Origin: Nostoc sp. CHAB 5715
GTDB taxonomy: Bacteria; Cyanobacteriota; Cyanobacteriia; Cyanobacteriales; Nostocaceae
Reading direction: 5' to 3'
Assembly: GCF_020829685.1 (NCBI RefSeq)
Contig: NZ_JAIVFR010000310.1
Location: 1-7,312, forward strand
DNA length: 7,312 nucleotides
In this document: piece by piece, positions 1 to 5,048 of the stretch
Layout of the letters: every line of letters begins with the position of its first letter
Numbering within the stretch: the stretch's first letter is position 1
The notes under the pieces: model-generated
The model's input: the letters and a program-made list of their open reading frames with translations, nothing else
Told to the model about the DNA's origin: nothing
Databases searched by the model: none
Translations under genes and position numbers: made by a program

Positions 1-81
1 TGCCTTGTTATTATCAGCAAGTATCTCAAATTCCTATTTTATCGTATTGATTAGCTAGTTTTTGATGTTTGCATCGGCATC

Positions 82-876
82 TTATAAGCTAGCTACAGCA
101 AAGCTTTGATAGTTTTCGGAGATGTCTGTTTTATAAGCGATCGCTGAACTTGAAGAAAATTCATTTACGGCAACAGGTGCGGCGGAACTGATTTGGGCGA
201 TCGCTTCGGCGTATTCTTTTGGGTAAGTCCGCTCATTCGATTCGGACACAATTGCGTCTGCCAAATCAGCATTGTTTACCAGCAGCCTTTCACCATCACT
301 GAAGGTAACAATCTGCTGATAGTTATTGGGCGCGTCTGCCTCAATCACTCCCGATTCGCCATCACGGGGATGTGATTGTGATGAAACTGTGACGACAGCT
401 TTTTTGGGAACCAATGGTCCTGAATTGATTGCTTTTTTCGGAATGGCTTGGGGGCAACCTTCTTGGCAGCAGCCGCGAAATCTGATTCACTGGGGGACGG
501 ATTTTCTTCAAGTGCGATCGCTACCGCATTTGAGTTTTTCTGGTTCCTTGACCAGACGGAGTAATGGACGGGACTGACGCTCATTTTTGATATGTCCGCC
601 AAATTCCTCTGCGGCAACAATTACTTTCTTTGCCCCCAGTAGTTGATTGATTCGCCGATAGCCGCCCCAGGCAGACAATTCGCTTTGGCAGTATTCTGAA
701 AAGTTTTTATATCCAGCTTGCAGGTAAAGCTGCTGTTCCCTCATCAGGAGGATTTCATCTACCGCTTGCCACTCAAATCGGTCGATGGCGGTGAAGGTTT
801 CCTGGATACTGGTGTTGAGGTTGCCGTAATCAAGCGTGCATAGTGCAGAAGGATTTGATATTGTTTGTGTAGTCAT
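82..876 (-). pseudogene. Frameshifted gene for a plasmid/phage-type DNA-associated protein (about 264 aa if restored)
   Basis: Three collinear pieces make one protein. Frame A runs from ATG 876 to a stop at 508. A frame one base off carries about 528 to 432. Frame A then resumes to the TAA at 84-82. The N-terminal part has a stretch ending AIDRFEWQAVDEI, then LREQ-like helix residues, FSEYCQSELSAWGG and NERQSRPLLRLVKEPEKL. That matches the 'FEEYCxERWG...NERQARPL' proteins common in phages and plasmids, often near partition or replication genes. A lysine/alanine-rich linker follows (SDFAAAAKKVAPKP). The C-terminal part (VVTVSSQSHPRDGESG, then SDGERLLVNNADL) resembles a small KOW/SH3-like barrel. 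An extra base near 528 and a lost A in the A-run at 433-438 would explain the shifts, restoring EKLK-AVAIALEEN and FRKK-AINSGPLVPKK. No good Shine-Dalgarno precedes 876. It could be a true pseudogene, sequencing error, or (second shift only) recoding. Exact function is unknown. Confidence 0.7.
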
Positions 877-1062
877 GAACTTACAAATTGGTTCGTGAAA
901 CTACCCTCCCCAGCGATTGTTTTCGAGGCACGCGCTGGGGGGTTTTATTTGTTATGACAATTTTGCTGGATTGTACAACCACTTCGCCCATCGCGCTTTC
1001 CAGCAATGGTGTGAAGAGGGGATGCCGGGAGATCCAAAAGAATTCTGTTATCAGGCGATCGC
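137..1062. repeat. Four HIP1 octamers (GCGATCGC)
   Basis: Perfect GCGATCGC copies lie at 137-144, 197-204, 514-521 and 1055-1062. This palindrome is hugely over-represented in many cyanobacterial genomes and is the simplest taxonomic clue in the window. All four lie within the two frameshifted genes. I saw no copy in the remaining 6.2 kb, including the STAND and kinase genes. Confidence 0.9.
906..950 (+). terminator. Rho-independent terminator-like hairpin in a leader position
   Basis: The arms at 906-915 (CTCCCCAGCG) and 933-942 (CGCTGGGGGG) form a 10-bp stem with one G-T pair and a 17-nt loop. TTTTATTT follows directly. The T-run is on the plus strand only, so it would stop rightward transcription. 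No plus-strand gene precedes it. It sits at the 5' end of the broken plus-strand gene, so it may be an attenuator in that leader, a stop for rightward antisense transcription of the 82-876 gene, or a relic of a lost gene. Confidence 0.6.
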
Positions 1063-1520
1063 TAGCGTACTGAAAAACTACATCTTCTGTGCCGAATTTC
1101 AGAAAGTAGAAGGAGCGCTCGGAACTTACTGGTTCATTCAGTGGAGCTATCGCAATCCCCAATCTGATTTTGAAAGAGACGCTCTAGCTAACAGGTTTTA
1201 TTCCCATTGCAGCACTACCAGAATCTACTGCGGCTTCTGCTAAACAACAGCTAATAGAAACAATTGAATGGCTCCAAAAAGAGGGTGCTGCTACAGAAAC
1301 CAACCTCAAACTCTTAACTGCAATCGTCGAATCAATTCTTTGCTCGGAAGAATCATACACCAGATTTTTACAATGTGGTTTTGATGCAGCCATTGAGTTT
1401 TTCGATACCAATTCTCAAAACTGGGAATTTCAAGAATCAATGTCATCACCTCATAATCCCAGGAATTGGGATAAGTACAAGCAGCTACAACAAATACGGG
1501 CATTGTTGTCAACAACCTAG
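917..1520 (+). pseudogene. Frameshifted gene, conserved-looking protein of unknown function (about 200 aa)
   Basis: The first part reads in one frame through protein-like sequence (FAGLYNHFAHRAFQQWCEEG, KNYIFCAEFQKVEGALGTYW, WSYRNPQSDFERDAL). The open frame then jumps one base near 1184-1190. It continues as LTGFIPIAALPES, KQQLIETIEWLQKEGA and FLQCGFDAAIEFFDTNSQNW, ending LLSTT with TAG at 1518-1520. The second part has no early start codon, so it looks like a continuation and not a separate gene. Dropping one G from 'ctagctaac' restores one reading frame. The true start is unclear: TTG 917 lies inside the terminator-like hairpin, TTG 971 is an alternative, and the first in-frame ATG is far inside. 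The gene may also be truncated at its 5' end. I do not recognise the family. No signal peptide or membrane segment is evident. Confidence 0.6.
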
Positions 1521-1601
1521 CACCGTCACTGAGTAAGGTAAAAAATGGGGCTTGAAGTACAGATATCGTTGAGTCGATTCAGTACAGAGATAGTAGCAAA
1601 A

Positions 1602-1793
1602 TTACTCTTGGTTCTCAGATTTTCCCTGCTGTAATTGTTGTACCACTTCTACTGATAAACCAGTAATCCGAGCGACCGCTTCTACCGCTTGCAACTCAAA
1701 TCGGTCTATGGCAGCGAAGGTGTCTTTGATACTGCTGTTAAGATCATCGTAATTAAGTGGCGATGTTGTTTCTTCTCTATCTAGTGTCAGCAT
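1602..1793 (-). CDS. 63-aa partial paralogue of the 82-876 protein N-terminus
   Basis: Residues 11-38 (SPLNYDDLNSSIKDTFAAID, then RFELQAVE) match the N-terminal DYGNLNTSIQETFTAID / RFEWQAVD segment of the broken gene at 82-876. The similarity holds at DNA level: 1681-1757 and 758-834 agree at about 63 of 77 bases by my count. The rest differs. Instead of the FSEYC and NERQ segments it has ARITGLSVEVVQQLQQ and a charged tail. I chose ATG 1793 over the upstream GTG at 1820 because the family similarity starts after it and because it overlaps the stop of the preceding gene (ATGCTGA), which suggests translational coupling. It converges on the plus-strand gene ending at 1520. Function is unknown; it may be a truncated duplicate. 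Confidence 0.6.
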   Translation of the reverse strand: MLTLDREETTSPLNYDDLNSSIKDTFAAIDRFELQAVEAVARITGLSVEVVQQLQQGKSENQE

Positions 1794-2026
1794 AATTTGT
1801 ACCCTGATGCTAGCCACCACGCACGAATAGTGTGGCGCACCACTAGTGTCAGCAGCGAACGCACACTAAAAGCTAATTCCACTTCTATAAAAAGTCTGAC
1901 AATTTCCGCTCTAGCCAGGATATTGCTGAAATTCCCCTCTACTAGACCGCATACAAGATGTGTAACCTTACTATCTGACCCAATGCGCTCTACTACTGCG
2001 CCCTTGGGGGTTTTGCTATAAGTCAT
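1787..2026 (-). CDS. Hypothetical 79-aa protein
   Basis: ATG 2026 has an AGAGG Shine-Dalgarno 7 nt upstream, and the ORF ends by overlapping the start of the 63-aa gene. Both points favour this strand over an open plus-strand frame of similar length. The protein starts MTYSKTPKGAVVERIGSD. It continues with a fairly hydrophobic middle (VRLFIEVELAFSVRSLLTLV) and ends TIRAWWLASGYKLC. I recognise no domain. The hydrophobic stretch is broken by charged residues and is not a clear membrane helix. The two short genes probably form a bicistronic unit. The ribosome binding site can be buried in a hairpin (see 2034-2065). Confidence 0.45.
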   Translation of the reverse strand: MTYSKTPKGAVVERIGSDSKVTHLVCGLVEGNFSNILARAEIVRLFIEVELAFSVRSLLTLVVRHTIRAWWLASGYKLC

Positions 2027-2033
2027 GATTTCG

Positions 2034-2065
2034 CCTCTGATAACTCGGTTTACAAGCTTCAGAGG
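2034..2065 (-). promoter_or_regulatory. Potential Shine-Dalgarno-sequestering hairpin upstream of the 79-aa gene
   Basis: On the minus strand CCTCTGA (2065-2059) and TCAGAGG (2040-2034) are perfect 7-bp complements separated by 18 nt. The second arm contains the AGAGG that serves ATG 2026. Folding would hide the ribosome binding site. Protein, small-RNA or temperature control are all possible. The spacer is long, so stability is uncertain. Confidence 0.4.
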
Positions 2066-2074
2066 GGGTTGTAT

Positions 2075-2117
2075 CAGTTATCAGTTATCAAAGACTCTGA
2101 CTGGTAACTGATAACTG
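2075..2117. repeat. 13-bp perfect inverted repeat built from CAGTTAT units
   Basis: CAGTTATCAGTTA at 2075-2087 and TAACTGATAACTG at 2105-2117 are exact reverse complements around a 17-nt loop. Each arm itself contains a CAGTTA repeat. Short families built from 'aactgataactg' recur in Nostoc-type intergenic DNA. No T-run follows on either strand, so it is unlikely to be an intrinsic terminator. Confidence 0.7.
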
Positions 2118-2138
2118 TTATTCGCGCTGCTACTGCTT

Positions 2139-2452
2139 TTAACTACAAAATTCGGGATATTTCTTAATTAAATTTAACATTTCCCAAACTTGAAGAATTT
2201 TAATAGCCAAAATTTGCCACCAAAAATTCGACGTTCTGGTAACAACCCCTGTACAATAGGGGAAGCAGCGCGGATAAACTCAGTCGGACAATTTTTGTGG
2301 TAATCTCAGTCGCCAAACTTTAACAACCACTTATTTTGTTCCTTCGAGATCAACCCCGCTCTGAGGTTATATGAAATTTAAGATTCGTACAAAGCGCGAC
2401 TCCTTAGTGGCGCTTTGTGCGTTAAATGCAGGTATTGTTGCAAATTCTTCAC
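2139..2452 (-). pseudogene. Probable decayed short gene behind a strong Shine-Dalgarno
   Basis: GTG 2452 is preceded by AAAGGAGAT, with AGGAG at 2463-2459 and 6 nt of spacing. This is one of the best ribosome binding sites in the window. The intact ORF lasts only 24 codons, to TAA at 2380-2378. The same frame continues past that stop and a second (TGA 2308-2306) into protein-like sequence (EFIRAASPIVQGLLPERRIF) and ends at 2174. A one-base shift near 2222-2210 instead gives ILAIKILQVWEMLNLIKKYP, ending at 2139. It starts 23 nt after the 41-aa ORF, in operon position. Either it is a dead gene, or only the 24-aa peptide is made and the rest is chance. I do not recognise the family. Confidence 0.3.
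2386..2421. other. Strong hairpin with a short apical loop
   Basis: The arms CGTACAAAGCGC (2386-2397) and GCGCTTTGTGCG (2410-2421) pair over 12 bp with one G-T. Beyond one G-G mismatch a further ACT/AGT pairing leaves a CCTT loop on the plus strand, or AAGG on the minus strand. No T-run follows. It lies inside the 24-codon ORF starting at 2452, so it would be translated through. It could be an RNA element, a processing site or a protein-binding palindrome. Confidence 0.5.
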
Positions 2453-2475
2453 CTCTATCTCCTTTACGTAACTAT

Positions 2476-2601
2476 TCAGCTTGATTTTACATAACTTGTG
2501 GTCTTTCCGTATCTAGCGAGATTCTGATTTTTTTTGTTTGACTCCTCCATATTTACCAGCGTTTGTTCCAGCTTACCCTGATTAGGTAATCGCTTTTTCA
2601 A
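2476..2601 (-). CDS. Possible 41-aa small protein coupled to the FinO-like gene
   Basis: A TTG codon at 2601-2599 overlaps the TGA stop of the FinO-like gene (TTGA). It opens a 41-codon frame reading (M)KKRLPNQGKLEQTLVNMEE, then SNKKNQNLARYGKTTSYVKSS, ending at TGA 2478-2476. The product would be small, basic and hydrophilic. AGGTG about 9 nt upstream of the TTG is a modest ribosome binding site. An in-frame ATG exists at codon 18. The overlap suggests translational coupling, but the TTG start, the short length and an A8 run inside it make it doubtful. No family recognised. Confidence 0.35.
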   Translation of the reverse strand: MKKRLPNQGKLEQTLVNMEESNKKNQNLARYGKTTSYVKSS

Positions 2602-2903
2602 GAAGTAGCACCTAAGGCAGAGGTCGTTTCTGCCTTGGGCTTGCGCTCGAAAACTTGTATGTTGGGTTTCTCTAACACGAAACCCTGTTCTACTTGCTGT
2701 CCAAGTTTACCTGCAATTGCTCCTACCCATTGAGAATAATTACTTGCAGCATCGGTCAGTTTCTTCCAAATCTTTGCCTTAACTGTGGCTGAAATGATTT
2801 GTCTGTCGCAGTCTAGGTCAAAATGCTGCCAACCGTTCTCTATGTCCTTAGGCTGTGGCAGTTCATTGATTTTAATTGTGATTTCTAGTTTGCCTGCAAT
2901 CAT
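2598..2903 (-). CDS. Small 'FinO-like' cyanobacterial protein (101 aa)
   Basis: Starts MIAGKLEITIKINELPQP. It has a cluster KAKIWKKLTDAASNYSQW, then GQQVEQGFVLEKPNIQVFER, and a lysine/alanine-rich tail. This pattern (GKLEI-IKI-ELP near the start, K-K-WKKL...W, GFVLE-PNIQVFE-KPK near the end) matches the short proteins labelled 'fertility inhibition FinO-like' in cyanobacterial genomes. That name is recalled, not verified. I see no proof of an RNA-chaperone ProQ/FinO fold, so the biochemical role is open. The start is well supported: AGAGGT sits 6 nt upstream of ATG. It lies 11 nt after the STAND stop on the same strand, so the two are almost certainly co-transcribed. Confidence 0.75.
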   Translation of the reverse strand: MIAGKLEITIKINELPQPKDIENGWQHFDLDCDRQIISATVKAKIWKKLTDAASNYSQWVGAIAGKLGQQVEQGFVLEKPNIQVFERKPKAETTSALGATS

Positions 2904-2914
2904 AGCTACCTCTG

Positions 2915-4438
2915 TTAAAATGTGAGCGCTAATTCTGGTGAAGCATTAGATGTATGCACCAGTCCTGGTATATTTTTCCTAATATATTTTTTGACTATAG
3001 GTTGAAGAGTAAAACTACTTTCTTCAGAAGCAGAATCCTTAATAGTTTCAATTAAAAACTGCTTTTCCAACCCTTCCAATGCTGTAATTAAATCTGATGT
3101 TGATAACAATATTGATTTCTTTTGATTCAAACCATTTAATAAGCTAGTAAACTTAACAGGTTTTGAGTTTAAAGTTAACTCTTCTGCTATATAAATCATA
3201 ATTTGTTGTTGAATTTTACTCAATAAGTAACCAAAGGCTTTATCAAGCATTGCTTGAAATTGGCTACTAAAAAGCGTAGTTCTATTTTCAAAAAACTTTT
3301 GAACACTTCCACCAAAGAAGTTGTGAATTCGGGTAACTACCGTCTTTAGCTCTAAAGGATTGCCGTAGTAAATTTTAATTAATTCGTTGCATTTTTCTTC
3401 GTCATCCAATCCTTGATCAAATAGAAGTTGCATTGCAGGATCAGTCTCTAAACCTTTTATTTTTAGATATTGAATAGGACGTCCTGCTATTATAAGATCC
3501 TCAAATTCATCAGAAAAAACTCGATTAGTGAAGAGCAAGCAGCTTTGATCCATTTCCTCTATTAATCTGCGAAAAAATAGTTTGTACTCTAGGTGTTGCT
3601 CTAAATTAGTTGTTTCAAACAAGGAATCGGATTCATCCAAGACCAAAAGACATCGGCGCGATTGCATCTGCTTGATCAATGCTGAAACCATTGCTTGAGT
3701 AAATTTAGGTGAGTCTAGCTTAGGCTCTAAAGGTTGGATTAGCTCTATTAGCTCGGCTATAAAGTCTTGAAGCAGTGGTGCATGGGCAACTGATTTCCAA
3801 ATTATGCAATCAAATTTGGGTTTGGATTCTACACTAATTTCTTGTATTAGCTTTGCAGCTAATGCAGTTTTACCAATGCCTGCTACCCCTACTAACGATA
3901 CGCAGCGTTGATTTATTATTAATTCTTTTAAGCAAGATAGTTCTCCTGCGCGTCCATAAAAACTTGATATGTCAGGAGGTTTACTTCCTATAATTTGTAT
4001 CCAATTTTTGACAGGGGAGCTTTTTTCTTCAGTAGTAGAAGCAGATTGAGCATAATACTCTTGTGCAACTTGCTCTAAAAAATTCCGTACATTCTTTTTA
4101 GTAACTCGCTTGCCATTTCCAATTGTTTTCGTGAGTATATCCCATAACCGAGTAGCTACGCCTCGTTGTAAGTAATTGACGCTATAGGCTGAATTTTCTG
4201 CTATCTCTACAAACTCACGATTATGCCACGCTCCTCTCATAATAAGTATCTCTGGTTGAGATAAGTATCTACCTCTTTTGGCAAGCACTAAATCATTGAC
4301 TATTACTAAAGTTTCATCAAAACTTACTGTCACAGAAGAGTGTTTTTGCCCTAAAAGCTCTTGTTTCTTTGAAGCAAGGGGAGAATAGACTGGTGATTTT
4401 AATATCTGGACAGCATTATAATCCATAGTTATACTCAT
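2915..4438 (-). CDS. STAND NTPase with vMAP-type N-terminal domain and NB-ARC core, no repeat sensor (507 aa)
   Basis: A signal-transduction ATPase of the AP-ATPase/NB-ARC class. Residues about 50-130 (LAKRGRYLSQPEILIMRGAW, FVEIAENSAYSVNYLQ, LWDILTKTIG, KRVTKKNVRNFLEQV) match the vMAP helix-turn-helix-like domain (vWA-MoxR-associated) seen at the N-terminus of many cyanobacterial NB-ARC proteins. The core has FYGRAGEL (160-167), Walker A GVAGIGKT (184-191), Walker B RCLLVLDESD (262-271), a sensor-1-like LLFTNR (301-306) and GNPLEL (359-364). The winged-helix end is SFTLQPIVKKYI (475-486). About 20 residues later the protein stops. Relatives usually continue into WD40, TPR or other sensor repeats, which are absent. 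A roughly 45-residue extension precedes the vMAP region. ATG 4438 has no clear Shine-Dalgarno (CAACAGA), and ATG at codon 5 is an alternative. Visibly AT-rich. It heads the minus-strand operon and diverges from the kinase gene. Confidence 0.88.
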   Translation of the reverse strand: MSITMDYNAVQILKSPVYSPLASKKQELLGQKHSSVTVSFDETLVIVNDLVLAKRGRYLSQPEILIMRGAWHNREFVEIAENSAYSVNYLQRGVATRLWDILTKTIGNGKRVTKKNVRNFLEQVAQEYYAQSASTTEEKSSPVKNWIQIIGSKPPDISSFYGRAGELSCLKELIINQRCVSLVGVAGIGKTALAAKLIQEISVESKPKFDCIIWKSVAHAPLLQDFIAELIELIQPLEPKLDSPKFTQAMVSALIKQMQSRRCLLVLDESDSLFETTNLEQHLEYKLFFRRLIEEMDQSCLLFTNRVFSDEFEDLIIAGRPIQYLKIKGLETDPAMQLLFDQGLDDEEKCNELIKIYYGNPLELKTVVTRIHNFFGGSVQKFFENRTTLFSSQFQAMLDKAFGYLLSKIQQQIMIYIAEELTLNSKPVKFTSLLNGLNQKKSILLSTSDLITALEGLEKQFLIETIKDSASEESSFTLQPIVKKYIRKNIPGLVHTSNASPELALTF

Positions 4439-4447
4439 TCTGTTGTT

Positions 4448-4467
4448 CGAGCGAGCGAACGAGCGAC
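4448..4467. repeat. CGAN tetranucleotide run (five units) next to the STAND start
   Basis: The plus strand reads CGAG CGAG CGAA CGAG CGAC. On the minus strand this is a GTCG-CTCG-TTCG-CTCG-CTCG leader ending 9 nt before ATG 4438. GTTCG/CGAAC (4445-4449 and 4456-4460) can form a small 5-bp hairpin around it. It takes the place where a Shine-Dalgarno would be expected. Confidence 0.7.
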
Positions 4468-4645
4468 CAACCCCATACGCTTTTTCTCAATCTAACCACC
4501 AAGTTAAAGTATTAGAAATAACTCAGTGATGCTTGATTTCTCTACTTAATAGCTGTTTGCTCCAAATAGATAATAACTCAAGTCACCAATTATGCAAAGG
4601 GGACGAAAGATAGAGTAGAATCATTACTTACGTACATCTTGAAAA

Positions 4646-4685
4646 AGTAGTTAATAAAACTACTGCCGTCACTAGATCACAGTAG
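4646..4685. promoter_or_regulatory. Two overlapping, mutually exclusive palindromes (AGTAG/CTACT/AGTAG)
   Basis: AGTAGTT (4646-4652) is the exact reverse complement of AACTACT (4658-4664), with an AATAA spacer. CTACTG (4660-4665) also pairs with CAGTAG (4680-4685). The middle arm can pair with only one partner at a time. As DNA this resembles an operator, and as RNA a switch. The location between divergent genes fits regulation, but there is no direct evidence. Confidence 0.3.
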
Positions 4686-4873
4686 CAGTTATCAAATTGA
4701 TTACTTTAAATGCTGCTGTTAAACTGCCACCGATACACAAATATTAACAACTTTCCTAGTTATTCTTTATTTTTAAGTTATAAAATATACTTTATTTATT
4801 GAAAATGCTACTCAAAATTTTAAATCTTCACTTATATTATCGTTGATAGCAAGAAAGACTAGATTTAGGGTAA

Positions 4874-4884
4874 GTAGTTTATAT
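4874..4884. repeat. Left copy of the 11-bp target-site duplication
   Basis: GTAGTTTATAT abuts the left terminal inverted repeat of the MITE. The same 11 bases recur at 5018-5028 directly outside the right terminal repeat. Counting the preceding A gives a possible 12-bp match. Confidence 0.85.
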
Positions 4885-5017
4885 TAGCCCTTTCAAGGTG
4901 GCCAACGAAGATACGTTGTTTCAGTGCTACCATCTTGAATCCTCCGCTCAGATTTTGGGCTTTTTGAAGGTTGAAATAACCAATTCCGTTCTAAATTTCA
5001 CCACCTTGAAAGGGCTA
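4885..5017. mobile_element. 133-bp MITE with perfect 17-bp terminal inverted repeats
   Basis: The left end TAGCCCTTTCAAGGTGG (4885-4901) and the right end CCACCTTGAAAGGGCTA (5001-5017) are exact reverse complements, and the whole is flanked by an 11-bp direct repeat. It is far too short to encode a transposase, so it would move only with help from a full-length element sharing its ends. An 11-12 bp duplication is typical of some IS4-family groups (IS231-like); that assignment is inference. It is open on the plus strand from GTG 4898 into the flanking DNA. On the minus strand a GGAGG-ATG pair (4945-4931) starts only a 22-codon frame running out of the left end. I regard neither as a gene. The insertion ends 31 bp before the kinase GTG, leaving the right duplication plus 20 bp of native leader. 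Confidence 0.88.
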
Positions 5018-5028
5018 GTAGTTTATAT
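5018..5028. repeat. Right copy of the 11-bp target-site duplication
   Basis: GTAGTTTATAT, identical to 4874-4884, directly outside the right terminal repeat of the MITE and 20 bp before the kinase start codon. Confidence 0.85.
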
Positions 5029-5048
5029 CTGGCTATCCTCCTGCGAAT

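Larger units (their letters stand above)
4439..4884. other. AT-rich divergent intergenic region
   Basis: This spacer separates the STAND start from the MITE and the kinase. No gene is supported on either strand. It must hold promoters for both directions. TTAAGTTATAAAATATAC at 4773-4790 and TATATTAT at 4833-4840 are AT-rich blocks of -10 type, but neither has a well-spaced -35 box, so I do not call a promoter. The tetranucleotide run at 4448-4467 and the palindromes at 4646-4685 are listed separately. Confidence 0.6.

Noticed and set aside
1..81. Continuation of the broken gene to the window edge
   Set aside because: The restored frame ends cleanly at TAA 84-82, and the remaining 81 bases show no supported feature.
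881..1162. Minus-strand open frame of 93 codons opposite the plus-strand broken gene
   Set aside because: The plus-strand reading there has natural composition and continues after one base shift to 1520. The minus frame has no binding site and no continuation.
1184..1515. Two overlapping minus-strand open frames
   Set aside because: They mirror the second half of the plus-strand broken gene, whose frame has coherent amino-acid composition over about 110 codons.
1797..2021. Plus-strand 74-codon open frame
   Set aside because: It lies opposite the 79-aa minus-strand frame, which has a Shine-Dalgarno and overlaps its downstream gene. The plus frame has neither and is Ser/Thr/Arg-rich like a shadow frame.
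2041..2130. CRISPR-like repeats from the CAGTTAT units
   Set aside because: There is a single inverted pair with no regularly spaced direct repeats and no cas genes in the window.
2230..2430. Possible structured non-coding RNA (6S, Yfr-type) because of CCCCT/AGGGG at 2246-2262 and the hairpin at 2386-2421
   Set aside because: I could not match conserved motifs of known cyanobacterial RNAs (for example the Yfr1 core ACUCCUCACAC), and there is no terminator run.
4865..4933. GGAGG plus ATG on the minus strand inside the MITE
   Set aside because: The signal is good but the frame is only 22 codons and runs out of the element into flanking DNA. It is kept only as a remark on the MITE.
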